Part shown: piece by piece, positions 1 to 6,701 of the stretch | How the letters are laid out: every line of letters starts with the position of its first letter | Position numbering within the stretch: position 1 is the stretch's first letter | NCBI GenBank assembly: GCA_964432465.1 | Contig: CAYSNI010000014.1 | Location: forward strand, 1-29,218 | Source: JAHFLQ01 sp964432465 | GTDB taxonomy: Bacteria > Patescibacteriota > Minisyncoccia > UBA6257 > WO2-44-18 | DNA length: 29,218 nucleotides | Direction of reading: 5' to 3' | Notes under the pieces: model-generated | Databases searched by the model: none | Told to the model about the DNA's origin: nothing | What the model saw: the letters and a program-made list of their open reading frames with translations, nothing else | Translations under genes and position numbers: made by a program

Positions 1-47
1 CTGCCCGTTTCCGGAATGAAGCACGCGTAGTATTTCTTTTTCTTCAT
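1..47 (-). CDS. Start of a viroplasmin/RNase H-like protein (cut by window edge)
   Basis: Only the first 15 codons are inside the window. The peptide begins MKKKKYYACFIPETG, and the KKYYA-F-P start resembles the small N-terminal viroplasmin (caulimovirus RNase H-associated) domain found in front of or instead of RNase H domains in many bacteria. An AGGA ribosome-binding sequence lies about 7 nt upstream of the ATG, and the gene follows the DHH phosphoesterase by 16 nt on the same strand, so it is probably the last gene seen of the pgk operon. With so little sequence the family call is a guess; that a coding start exists here is likelier than the name. Confidence 0.4.
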   Translation of the reverse strand, partial: MKKKKYYACFIPETG

Positions 48-63
48 TTCTAAATCCTAATTA

Positions 64-900
64 CTAAAAACTATCTTTTATAATTTTCCAGGGCTTCGGA
101 CGATTGATCGGAAAAGCAAATCCGGCCGCCGCCTTGTGTCCTCCGCCACCATATTTCGCCGCCAGTTTTGAAACATCCACTTTGCCATTCGAGCGAAGCG
201 AGACGCGATTTATACCATTTTTTTCGCTCCAGCCAATACTTATAGGCGGAAGCATTTTCGCGAGCCGATTGCCGATTTCCGAGTGTAGGACGGGGGTATT
301 AACCACAAGGGTCTTGTAGCCTTCAAATCGAGCCACTTCCGCACTTTCTAATAATCGCTCCACCATCCGATCTTCATACTTTAAAAGGTATTTTCCATGC
401 TCAAAATAGGACTTCAGCTTTTCCGGATTCTCCCAGTCCTTGGCGATCTTATCCCACAGTTTAAAATCATATTCCGCAAGACCCATATACGCCATCAGCT
501 CGGCAGTATTTTTAAGCTTCCACGTCCAAATGTCTACGTCCTGAATGTGTTGCAATAATTTCGGCACCTTCTTACCGGGATGAAAATATTCCCAGGCGAT
601 TACCGCGCCGGACTGCTTCAGCGCGTAAACCCACTCATCCGCCATCTTCGTGGTTTTTTCCGCGGAAATATGATGATCAAGCGCGATTACGTGATTATCC
701 TCCACGAGCTTTTTCATCACCGGCTCTTTAAAGCTAAAATCAATTAAATATATTTGCCTTCCTTTCAAACCTTTCGGAAGATCGCCGCCGTGTTTCAGCG
801 GATAATATTCAGCCTTGTTGCCAAATTTTTTCCACGCCGAATACCCGCCGCCAAACCCATCCCAGCACTCCCCGTGAAACAAGATAACCGGTTTTTTCAT
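64..900 (-). CDS. DHH/DHHA1-family phosphoesterase
   Basis: A 278-residue hydrolase of the DHH superfamily, which cleaves phosphodiester or phosphoanhydride bonds (nanoRNA, pAp or cyclic dinucleotide substrates) using two Mn ions. The metal-binding DHH triad is at residues 75-77 (ALDHHIS), with supporting acidic residues at D14 (CWDG) and D54 (IDFS). The DHHA1 substrate domain ends with the glycine-rich GGGGHKAAAGF motif near residues 251-261. The length fits a stand-alone cytosolic DHH enzyme without extra CBS or GGDEF domains. It starts 2 nt after the pgk stop codon, so the two are co-transcribed. The fold is clear; which substrate it uses (oligoribonucleotides, pAp or other) cannot be told from the sequence. 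Confidence 0.85.
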   Translation of the reverse strand: MKKPVILFHGECWDGFGGGYSAWKKFGNKAEYYPLKHGGDLPKGLKGRQIYLIDFSFKEPVMKKLVEDNHVIALDHHISAEKTTKMADEWVYALKQSGAVIAWEYFHPGKKVPKLLQHIQDVDIWTWKLKNTAELMAYMGLAEYDFKLWDKIAKDWENPEKLKSYFEHGKYLLKYEDRMVERLLESAEVARFEGYKTLVVNTPVLHSEIGNRLAKMLPPISIGWSEKNGINRVSLRSNGKVDVSKLAAKYGGGGHKAAAGFAFPINRPKPWKIIKDSF

Positions 901-902
901 TT

Positions 903-1907
903 TTATTTAAGCGCTACAATCCCCGGTAAATTTTTACCAGATAGAAATTCCAGCATCGCGCCGCCGCCGGTGGAAAGAAAGCCGATCTTGTGTCGAAGCT
1001 TCAGCCAAAGAATTAATTGGGTTGTCTCTCCTCCGCCAATGACGGAAAATGCCTTGCTTTTCGCGATCGCCTTCGCGACTCCCATTGAGCCATGACAGTA
1101 TTTTTTGTCTTCAAATTTTCCCAAAGGACCGTTCCAGATAATCGTTTTCGCTTTAGCAATTACTTGAGCGTATTCCGCAACCGTCAACGGTCCAATATCA
1201 AAAGCCACACCCTTCTCCGCCAACCAATCAATCGGCATAACAATCTTTTCTGACTTTGGTAAAAGGCCGTTCTTATTCAGCACGCTACTACCCAGTAAAA
1301 TCTGACTGGCCTTAGGTAAAAGATTTCGAATCGCCGGCAGCTTGTCATCTACTTTGGCACCACCAAAAATCAGAACCAGAGGTTTTTTCGGTTGCTTCAT
1401 TACTTTCGACAAAACCTCGATCTCTCTTTGCAGAAGTAATCCGACGTACCTCGGTAACAGTCTGGGTAACTGCGTGATTGACGCATTCGCCCGATGCGAA
1501 ACCGCAAAGGCATCATTCACATAAAAATCTCCAAGTTGAGCAAGATGCTTCGCGAAATCTTTATCATTCGCCTCTTCGGCCGGCCAAAAACGGAGATTCT
1601 CCAACAGGAATAAATCCCCGACGGGTAGACTTGACGGCAATCCAGCCAAAAACTTCACATTTTTTTTGAGATGCTTATTTAAAAATGGAACAAAGACCTT
1701 CAGTGACAACTTTGAATCCACGCCTTCGGGGCGCCCACGATGACTGATAATTAAGACCCGGGCATTATGTTGAATTAAAAATTTTATTGACGGTAATGCC
1801 GCCTCTAAACGCAGGGCGTCCTTGGTACTTTCAACGTTAAAGTCTACCCGCAAAATACAGGTCTTGCCGGCGAGTTCTCTTCTTCTAACTTTCGACAAAT
1901 ATTGCAT
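903..1907 (-). CDS. pgk: Phosphoglycerate kinase, compact form
   Basis: Glycolytic enzyme transferring the acyl phosphate of 1,3-bisphosphoglycerate to ADP. Recognised from RVDFNV (20-25), SHRGRPEG (55-62), LLENLRF (101-107), VNDAF..SHRA (130-140), GGAKVDDKL (182-190), DIGP (237-240), NGPLGKFE (259-266), GGGETT (291-296) and STGGGAMLEFLSG (312-324). The usual GGGDT is GGGET here. At 334 residues it is about 55-75 shorter than most bacterial enzymes: the segment after GGAKV, usually carrying a GGAMA(N/Y)TFL helix, is reduced to a short stretch around residues 200-225. The ATG at 1907 was chosen because homology begins there and a TGATATACT extended -10 sits 10 nt upstream; the frame stays open to 2099, but that part runs into the divergent ndh gene. 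Confidence 0.93.
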   Translation of the reverse strand: MQYLSKVRRRELAGKTCILRVDFNVESTKDALRLEAALPSIKFLIQHNARVLIISHRGRPEGVDSKLSLKVFVPFLNKHLKKNVKFLAGLPSSLPVGDLFLLENLRFWPAEEANDKDFAKHLAQLGDFYVNDAFAVSHRANASITQLPRLLPRYVGLLLQREIEVLSKVMKQPKKPLVLIFGGAKVDDKLPAIRNLLPKASQILLGSSVLNKNGLLPKSEKIVMPIDWLAEKGVAFDIGPLTVAEYAQVIAKAKTIIWNGPLGKFEDKKYCHGSMGVAKAIAKSKAFSVIGGGETTQLILWLKLRHKIGFLSTGGGAMLEFLSGKNLPGIVALK

Positions 1908-1917
1908 ACTTTGTAAA

Positions 1918-1961
1918 AGTATATCACAGAGTGTTCCCTGGCGCGGCGTAGATGGTAGAAT
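1918..1961. promoter_or_regulatory. Divergent pgk/ndh promoter region
   Basis: The 60 nt between two divergent starts hold two -10 boxes. For pgk (minus) an extended box TGA-TATACT lies at 1918-1926 with 10 nt to the ATG. For ndh (plus) an extended box TGG-TAGAAT lies at 1953-1961 with 6 nt to the ATG at 1968, so transcription should begin at or next to the start codon. Neither gene has a Shine-Dalgarno sequence. Transcription starts are inferred from spacing. Confidence 0.55.
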
Positions 1962-1967
1962 GAGTAA

Positions 1968-3224
1968 ATGAAAAAAGTAGTGATTTTGGGAGCTGGCTTT
2001 GGCGGCCTGCGCGCGGCCCTGCAGCTTTCTAACCAACTTCGTTGGAATGAGCGACGCGCTGATTGCGAAATTATTTTGATTGACCGCAATAGCTACCACA
2101 CCTATACGCCAACGCTTTATGAAGCGGCGACAACCTCAAAAGAAACCGCTAACTATTGCGAATTGAAAAAAATCATAACTTTTCCAATTAATGAGATTGT
2201 GAGTAATGAAGGGATTATTTTTGAACAAGGAACGATTCAAAAGCTGGACTTAGAGGGAGGCGACATTCACCTAGAAAGCGGCAAAAGGATTGCCTTTGAT
2301 TACTTAGTGCTCGCGCCCGGATCAGAAACAAATTATTTTGATATTCCGGGTATGCGAGAGCACGCTCTACCATTAAAGACTTTACTCAACGCTTTTGCGA
2401 TTCGAGATCGGATCCTCGAGGTAGCTGAATCTGGCCTAAGCCAGATTCGAATCGTGATCGGCGGGGGCGGTTCAACCGGCGTTGAATTGGCTGGGGAGAT
2501 CGCTTCTTGGATAGAAGAGCTAGCGGAAAAATATCATTTTAGTCATGAAATATGCATAGTTGAGGCATCCCCATCAATACTGTTTGGTTTCCCTAACGGA
2601 ATTATTCAGAAAGTTTCAGAACGGCTACGTAATCTTGGTATCAAGCTCATTGAAAATGAGAGTATCGAAAACGTTGATCCGAAAAAAATAAATCTTAAAA
2701 GTGGACGGGTCTTAGAAAGTGACATTACTATCTGGACTGGTGGCGTGAAGGCCTCTTCAATCATCAGCAGTCTCCCTCTTAAAAAAGAAGGACGCGGGCG
2801 CGTAGAGATAATGAATGAGATGCGCTGTTTACCGCAAAGCCCGGATCTTAAATTAGCCGGGACGATTTACGGTCTAGGTGACGCGATCTGTTATTACGAC
2901 CCCAAAACCGGCCTGCCGATGCCCGGTGTCGCTCGCGCGGCAATTGCCCAGGCAGACGTAGTTGCTCATAATATTTGTCGTGAAATACTTGGTCAGGGCC
3001 CCAGTAAAACCTACCAACCGATGAAGTATCCGTACGTAATTCCGGTTGGCGGAAAATGGGCGGTTGCCCAAATTGGCCCATTTCAATTTTGGGGATTTAT
3101 TGGCTGGATCCTAAAATTATTTGTAGAAATAAACTACCTAACCTCAATCATGTCTCTTTGGAAAGCCCTAAAAATTTGGCTCCATGGGTTGCGCATCTTC
3201 GTCAAAAACGACCGGCTCGGTTAA
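1968..3224 (+). CDS. ndh: Type II NADH:quinone oxidoreductase (NDH-2)
   Basis: A 418-residue FAD-dependent, non-proton-pumping NADH dehydrogenase that would pass electrons from NADH to membrane quinone. The N-terminal FAD-binding Rossmann motif is GAGFGGLRAA (8-17), followed by an acidic end of strand 2 (IDR, 38-40). The NADH-binding motif is GGGGSTGVELAGE (165-177), the second FAD motif is YGLGDA (301-306), and the quinone-site helix is ARAAIAQADVVAHN (322-335). The aromatic, amphipathic C-terminus (residues 370-410) fits peripheral membrane attachment. It stands alone between divergent pgk and the convergent mini-protein gene, with no other respiratory genes in the window. NDH-2 in a genome with otherwise reduced metabolism suggests NADH reoxidation with oxygen or scavenged quinone, which is inference. 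Confidence 0.88.
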   Translation: MKKVVILGAGFGGLRAALQLSNQLRWNERRADCEIILIDRNSYHTYTPTLYEAATTSKETANYCELKKIITFPINEIVSNEGIIFEQGTIQKLDLEGGDIHLESGKRIAFDYLVLAPGSETNYFDIPGMREHALPLKTLLNAFAIRDRILEVAESGLSQIRIVIGGGGSTGVELAGEIASWIEELAEKYHFSHEICIVEASPSILFGFPNGIIQKVSERLRNLGIKLIENESIENVDPKKINLKSGRVLESDITIWTGGVKASSIISSLPLKKEGRGRVEIMNEMRCLPQSPDLKLAGTIYGLGDAICYYDPKTGLPMPGVARAAIAQADVVAHNICREILGQGPSKTYQPMKYPYVIPVGGKWAVAQIGPFQFWGFIGWILKLFVEINYLTSIMSLWKALKIWLHGLRIFVKNDRLG

Positions 3225-3225
3225 T

Positions 3226-3345
3226 CTATTTTTGTATAATAATCGGAGCTTTTACCTGATCGCCGTGGTACAGATATCCAGCGCCAAAGCCAGCGGCTAA
3301 AGTTAAGATTAAAATTAGAATCAGCTTCCAAATACTGTTTGACAT
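3226..3345 (-). CDS. 39-residue single-span membrane mini-protein
   Basis: A small gene whose product starts MSNSIWKLILILILTLAAGF, followed by GAGYLYHGDQVKAPIIIQK. One hydrophobic helix spans about residues 6-25, leaving a short polar tail. The case for it being real is the upstream sequence: a perfect TATAAT lies at 3353-3358 on the minus strand, 7 nt before the ATG, the same spacing as the leaderless starts of ndh, the gene at 5933 and aspS. It ends 1 nt from the convergent ndh stop and is divergent from rpmA. No family is recognised. It could be a membrane anchor or a small regulator of a membrane enzyme such as the neighbouring NDH-2, but nothing shows this directly. Confidence 0.5.
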   Translation of the reverse strand: MSNSIWKLILILILTLAAGFGAGYLYHGDQVKAPIIIQK

Positions 3346-3352
3346 GAGACCG

Positions 3353-3367
3353 ATTATAACTTATATT
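3353..3367. promoter_or_regulatory. Divergent promoter, mini-protein / rpmA
   Basis: The 35-nt divergent spacer contains TATAAT on the minus strand (plus-strand ATTATA, 3353-3358), 7 nt from the mini-protein start. On the plus strand there is TATATT at 3362-3367, 13 nt before the rpmA ATG. TTATAA is self-complementary, so one AT-rich core may serve both directions. Neither gene has a Shine-Dalgarno sequence. Confidence 0.5.
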
Positions 3368-3380
3368 TGTCACTAACACT

Positions 3381-3668
3381 ATGGCCCATACCAAATCAGG
3401 CGGCTCGACCAGCTTAGGAAGAGATTCCCGTTCGAAGCGCCTTGGCATCAAAATAAATGAGAGCGAAGCCGTTAAAGCCGGTGAGATTATCGTTCGCCAA
3501 AGAGGTAGCAACGTACTGCCCGGTAGGAATGTTGCCCAGGCTGGCGACGACACTCTTTACGCGATGAAGGATGGCACGGTCAAATATTTAAGTGTCAAAA
3601 AGACTCGCTTCGACGGCACTCGTCGATACGCCAAGAAGGTCCACGTCATCACTGCCGACAAAAAATAA
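3381..3668 (+). CDS. rpmA: 50S ribosomal protein L27
   Basis: A 95-residue ribosomal protein bL27, whose N-terminus reaches toward the peptidyl-transferase centre. The opening MAHTKSGGSTSLGRDSRSKR followed by LGIK is the standard L27 signature, and the rest (GEIIVRQRG, PGRNV, GDDTLYA..DGTVKY) matches the family over its full length. Glycines and lysines of the tail are kept, and there is no cleavable N-terminal extension of the Firmicutes type. rpmA is usually beside rplU (L21), but no L21 gene is adjacent here. It is expressed alone from a divergent promoter and ends in a strong hairpin shared with rplI. Confidence 0.96.
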   Translation: MAHTKSGGSTSLGRDSRSKRLGIKINESEAVKAGEIIVRQRGSNVLPGRNVAQAGDDTLYAMKDGTVKYLSVKKTRFDGTRRYAKKVHVITADKK

Positions 3669-3697
3669 TCCCGATCAACTGATCGGGATTATTTTTA
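3667..3697. terminator. Bidirectional terminator between rpmA and rplI
   Basis: A perfect 10-bp stem (AATCCCGATC / GATCGGGATT, loop AACT) covers 3667-3690. It is followed by ATTTTTAT on the plus strand and by an A/T run read as T6 on the minus strand. The stem overlaps the last codons and TGA stop of rplI and the stop of rpmA. Confidence 0.85.
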
Positions 3698-4103
3698 TCT
3701 TCGCTTCGCCGGTGATGCCGCGACTAAAATCTATAACTACCCGGTGCTCCCCGGTCACCTTCAGAGGCTTGGCCAGAGCCACGGTAAAATCTTTGTAACC
3801 ATGACTCATCAAGGCAGTCTTAATATCATCCGAGGAAACAGAGCCGAACACCTCCCCTTTCGCCCCGGCGCGGACCCGAAATTCAAAACTTTCTTTTTCC
3901 AGCTTCTTAGCCATATCCTTCAGGCTCGCTAACAGGGCTTGCTCCTTCGCATCAATCTGATTCTTTACTTTCAAGCCGCCTTCATCAGCCGGAATCGCCA
4001 GCTTGCGAGTAAAAAGGAAGTTGCGGGCATAACCATCCGCAACTTCTTTTACCTCATTTTTTCTTCCTATCTTTTGAACATCCTGCAATAATAATACTTT
4101 CAT
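3675..4103 (-). CDS. rplI: 50S ribosomal protein L9
   Basis: A 142-residue bL9 that bridges the L1 stalk base of neighbouring ribosomes and supports reading-frame maintenance. The N-terminal domain starts MKVLLLQDVQKIGRKNEVKE and continues VADGYARNFL, the L9 signature. A charged connecting helix (about 45-75) leads into the C-terminal domain (GSVSSDDIK..L). The start overlaps the ctp stop by one base (TAATG), so it is the last gene of thpR-ctp-rplI and translated by re-initiation. L9 is absent from several Candidate Phyla Radiation lineages, so its presence narrows the possible source. Its last codons form part of the terminator hairpin shared with rpmA. Confidence 0.95.
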   Translation of the reverse strand: MKVLLLQDVQKIGRKNEVKEVADGYARNFLFTRKLAIPADEGGLKVKNQIDAKEQALLASLKDMAKKLEKESFEFRVRAGAKGEVFGSVSSDDIKTALMSHGYKDFTVALAKPLKVTGEHRVVIDFSRGITGEAKIKIIPIS

Positions 4104-5317
4104 TACTGAATTTGAGCGCGTAAAACTTCAAAAGCCTTATCTAGCTGTGGGTCCTGACCATTTTTTACGTTCTCCTCGGTCAGTTTTACTTCAAAATCCG
4201 GCACTAAACCATTCTTCTCAATCGTCGCACCACTTGGGGTGAGCCATTTAGCGATGGTGATCTTTAAAGTAGAACCATCCTTCAAATCCTGAACTTCTTG
4301 CACTGTACCCTTACCAAATGTCTTTTCTCCAACAAGTTTGATCCCGCGAACATCTCTCAGGGCGCCCGCTAAAATTTCTGAAGCAGAAGCCGAGCCGCCA
4401 TTAACTAAAACTACTACCGGAAAATTCTTGAGCGCAGCATTGCCATCCGCTGTAAAGACACCGTCTTGTCCGGACCGAAAATCTTCAGTAACTACCGTCG
4501 CCCCATTTGGTAAAAACCAACCAGCCAGATATACCGCGATATCTAAATAGCCGCCAGGATTATTCCGCATATCTAAAACCATTCCCTTCGCGCCAGCCTC
4601 AGATCCTTCCACAATCGCCCGGTAAAAAAGTGCCGGAGCGTTTTGATTAAACGCGTAAAACTTCACATGTAACAGCCCATCCTTAACACCCCAGTCCAAT
4701 GTAGGAACTTTTATCTCGTCACGCATTACAATAAAATCTCGCGGCTTAGTCCAGCCGTTACGCAAGATTGATAAGGTTACCTTAGTTCCAATTTCTCCCC
4801 TAATTTTTGACACCGCCTCGTTAACGCCAAGACCAAATGTCTGAGTTCCGTCAATGGCTAGAATCTTATCCTTCGCTAATAAACCGGTTTTTTCGGCTGG
4901 AGAATCTTTCAAAGGTGCGATGATCATTAGTTGTTCATCACGAACGCCGATTTCTGCGCCGATACCACCAAAACTACCGCGAACATCTTCTTCAAATTTT
5001 TTCGCTTCTACTGGTGGAAAGAAAACTGTATAAGGATCCTTAAGAGAGCTGACCAGGCCAGTAACCGCGCCACGAACTAAATCTTTATCCTGAGCCTTGT
5101 CGCCATCAATATGATACTCCTTAAGCTTCTCCCAAACTTGCCAAAAAAGACCAAAGTCAGCTTTAACTTCCGGATCATCAACGTTGGTTATGTTTTTCAC
5201 GGTAACAACATGAGGATCCTGTTGCCCCAAACGATAGCCGACATAAAGCGACCCACCAATTGCGAGCACGGCCACCAACACAGTAGTCGACCAAAGAAAT
5301 ATCGGCTTTTTGAACAT
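4103..5317 (-). CDS. S41-family C-terminal processing peptidase (PDZ protease)
   Basis: A 404-residue membrane-anchored tail-specific protease. A transmembrane helix (about residues 6-28 from MFKKPIFLW) leads to the extracellular part. A PDZ domain follows (about 115-200, GIGAEIG and SPAEKTGLLAKDKILAIDG), then the S41 catalytic core. The nucleophile serine lies in GGSASASEILAG (about 307-318) and the lysine of the Ser/Lys dyad in KTFGKGT (about 332-338), with the usual MRNNPGG motif before them. I placed the start at MFKK, where the hydrophobic anchor begins; the frame is open 12 codons further upstream but that overlaps thpR. It is 10 nt downstream of thpR and overlaps rplI by one base. Likely processes envelope proteins. 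Confidence 0.9.
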   Translation of the reverse strand: MFKKPIFLWSTTVLVAVLAIGGSLYVGYRLGQQDPHVVTVKNITNVDDPEVKADFGLFWQVWEKLKEYHIDGDKAQDKDLVRGAVTGLVSSLKDPYTVFFPPVEAKKFEEDVRGSFGGIGAEIGVRDEQLMIIAPLKDSPAEKTGLLAKDKILAIDGTQTFGLGVNEAVSKIRGEIGTKVTLSILRNGWTKPRDFIVMRDEIKVPTLDWGVKDGLLHVKFYAFNQNAPALFYRAIVEGSEAGAKGMVLDMRNNPGGYLDIAVYLAGWFLPNGATVVTEDFRSGQDGVFTADGNAALKNFPVVVLVNGGSASASEILAGALRDVRGIKLVGEKTFGKGTVQEVQDLKDGSTLKITIAKWLTPSGATIEKNGLVPDFEVKLTEENVKNGQDPQLDKAFEVLRAQIQ

Positions 5318-5327
5318 TAATGTTATT

Positions 5328-5906
5328 TTATGTTTTTTGGCCACCAAAATCAAACGAGCTTAATGGTTCGTAATCCGCCCCACCACGCTGAAGATGTGAC
5401 TCCATCAATTCAAGCTTGACTGCCTCAAATTTCTTTTTAAACGGCAGTTCTAACGCCGGCAGAGACTCACGATTTAAAGCGGTAAAACGAGCTAAGGTAA
5501 TATGTGCGTTAAATTGACGATGCTCTTGTTCAAAAGTAATGCCATTTTCAAATAGGGATCTTTCTAGGGCTTTTTTTATATTTAACAAAAAATCCGAGGT
5601 TTCGCGTTTCGCGATCAACCAGATCATGCGTGGCGTTCTGCCGATTGGTCCGTATGTGATCTTTTCAAAATCAATTACCGGCGACTCAAAGTCAGCCGCA
5701 ACCTCGGCCATCGCCTGATTGATCAGATTTGCATCATCGTCTGACTGTTCACCGAGGAAAATAAGAGTGAGATGCCAGCTGGTTCGTTCCGTAAAACGGA
5801 TGCTTGAATCCACCTTAAACTGGACCTCACTGACCGCCAGTTCTAGATCTTTTTTAATATTTTCCGGCAGATTAATGGCTATAAATAAACGTTTTTTGCG
5901 GGCCAT
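5328..5906 (-). CDS. thpR: RNA 2',3'-cyclic phosphodiesterase (2'-5' RNA ligase family)
   Basis: A 192-residue 2H phosphoesterase that opens 2',3'-cyclic phosphates on RNA ends and can ligate tRNA halves in vitro. The two HxTx motifs of the family are visible: HLTL in SWHLTLIFLGE (about 45-55) and HITL in FNAHITLARF (about 133-142). The N-terminal RLFIAINLP is typical of ThpR/LigT. The start is shared with the divergent gene at 5933 through a symmetric -10 box; a TATAAC -10 on the minus strand lies 12 nt before the ATG. First gene of thpR-ctp-rplI. Confidence 0.9.
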   Translation of the reverse strand: MARKKRLFIAINLPENIKKDLELAVSEVQFKVDSSIRFTERTSWHLTLIFLGEQSDDDANLINQAMAEVAADFESPVIDFEKITYGPIGRTPRMIWLIAKRETSDFLLNIKKALERSLFENGITFEQEHRQFNAHITLARFTALNRESLPALELPFKKKFEAVKLELMESHLQRGGADYEPLSSFDFGGQKT

Positions 5907-5918
5907 AGCTAGAGATGA

Positions 5919-5926
5919 GTTATAAT
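5919..5926. promoter_or_regulatory. Shared divergent -10 box (thpR / 5933 gene)
   Basis: GTTATAAT gives TATAAT on the plus strand (5921-5926), exactly 6 nt before the ATG at 5933, and TATAAC on the minus strand (5919-5924), 12 nt before the thpR ATG. The plus-strand mRNA should begin at the A of ATG or within a base of it. This is the cleanest leaderless start in the window. Confidence 0.6.
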
Positions 5927-5932
5927 CATAGT

Positions 5933-6247
5933 ATGAGTTTATTGCCCCCGTCCAGTAAAGGTTATTTTGATGAGCTCAAGAAACGCGCAAAGAAATCAAA
6001 AATTTATAAGTCCTACCAATTGACAGGATTGGAAATTGCCAATATTTTAGAAGACCAGGAGCACCGATCCCTTTATATAAGACTCGCAAAGATTTACGGT
6101 GATCAGACAATGATGCACATAGCTAAATCAGTCGCGGAGCGTGACGGGGTTAAAAATAAGGGCGCCTATTTTATGAGGATGCTCAAGGGCAAACGAAAAA
6201 CTAAGTCTAAAAAACAAACAAATGACGATAGTAACGGTCGCAAATAA
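5933..6247 (+). CDS. Small basic conserved protein upstream of def
   Basis: 104 residues, starting MSLLPPSSKGYFDELKKRAK and ending in a lysine-rich tail (MLKGKRKTKSKKQTNDDSNG). The middle is helical and amphipathic (IANILEDQEHRSLYIRLAKIYG), and the net charge is strongly positive. No catalytic motif is seen. I put the start at 5933 rather than 5915 because TATAAT at 5921-5926 overlaps the upstream codons and gives a leaderless start at 5933. It overlaps def by 26 nt, so the two are one transcription unit with fmt. A nucleic-acid or ribosome-associated role is possible given its charge and company, but this is inference. Confidence 0.75.
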   Translation: MSLLPPSSKGYFDELKKRAKKSKIYKSYQLTGLEIANILEDQEHRSLYIRLAKIYGDQTMMHIAKSVAERDGVKNKGAYFMRMLKGKRKTKSKKQTNDDSNGRK

Positions 6248-6701
6248 AAAGGATGAGAAATTTCTCCGCACACCCACGGCGCTTTTTGATTTTAAAAAGT
6301 ACACTAAAAAAGAAATCCGGGAACTAATCCAAACAATGCGCCGCTCTATGCAAAGCGCCGAGGGCATCGGCCTCTCCGCTAATCAGATTGGCCTGAATAT
6401 AAAGGTGTTCGTCGCTAAAGTAGAAAACAAATTCTATTCCATCTTCAACCCGGAGCTGATTCAGCTCTCCAAGGAAAAGCTCACATTGGACGAAGGCTGC
6501 CTGAGCATACCCGGACTATATGGAGCAGTAGAGCGCCCGGAAAAAGTGACACTAAAGGGCTGGGATCAGAATGGCAGGCCGGTCAAAATCAAGGCCTGGG
6601 GCCTTCTCGCCCGTGTGCTTCAGCATGAAGTCGATCATCTCAACGGTAAACTTTTTGTGGACAAAGCAAAGCAAGTAGAGCGGGTACCCATAGTCAAATG
6701 A
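6222..6701 (+). CDS. def: Peptide deformylase
   Basis: A 159-residue metalloenzyme that removes the formyl group from the initiator methionine of new proteins. All three family motifs are present: GIGLSANQIG (motif 1), EGCLSIPG with the metal-binding Cys (motif 2) and QHEVDHLNG with the HExxH metal ligands (motif 3). Motif 1 has Ser-Ala in place of the usual Ala-Ala, as in many Parcubacteria-like sequences. The start lies inside the upstream gene and the ATGA overlap couples it to fmt, the enzyme that adds the formyl group, so the operon pairs both halves of the N-formyl cycle. Confidence 0.95.
   Translation: MTIVTVANKKDEKFLRTPTALFDFKKYTKKEIRELIQTMRRSMQSAEGIGLSANQIGLNIKVFVAKVENKFYSIFNPELIQLSKEKLTLDEGCLSIPGLYGAVERPEKVTLKGWDQNGRPVKIKAWGLLARVLQHEVDHLNGKLFVDKAKQVERVPIVK

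Noticed and set aside
1908..2099. Longer pgk start upstream to 2099
   Set aside because: It would overlap the ndh start by over 130 nt and the added residues have no pgk homology; the promoter and homology support 1907.
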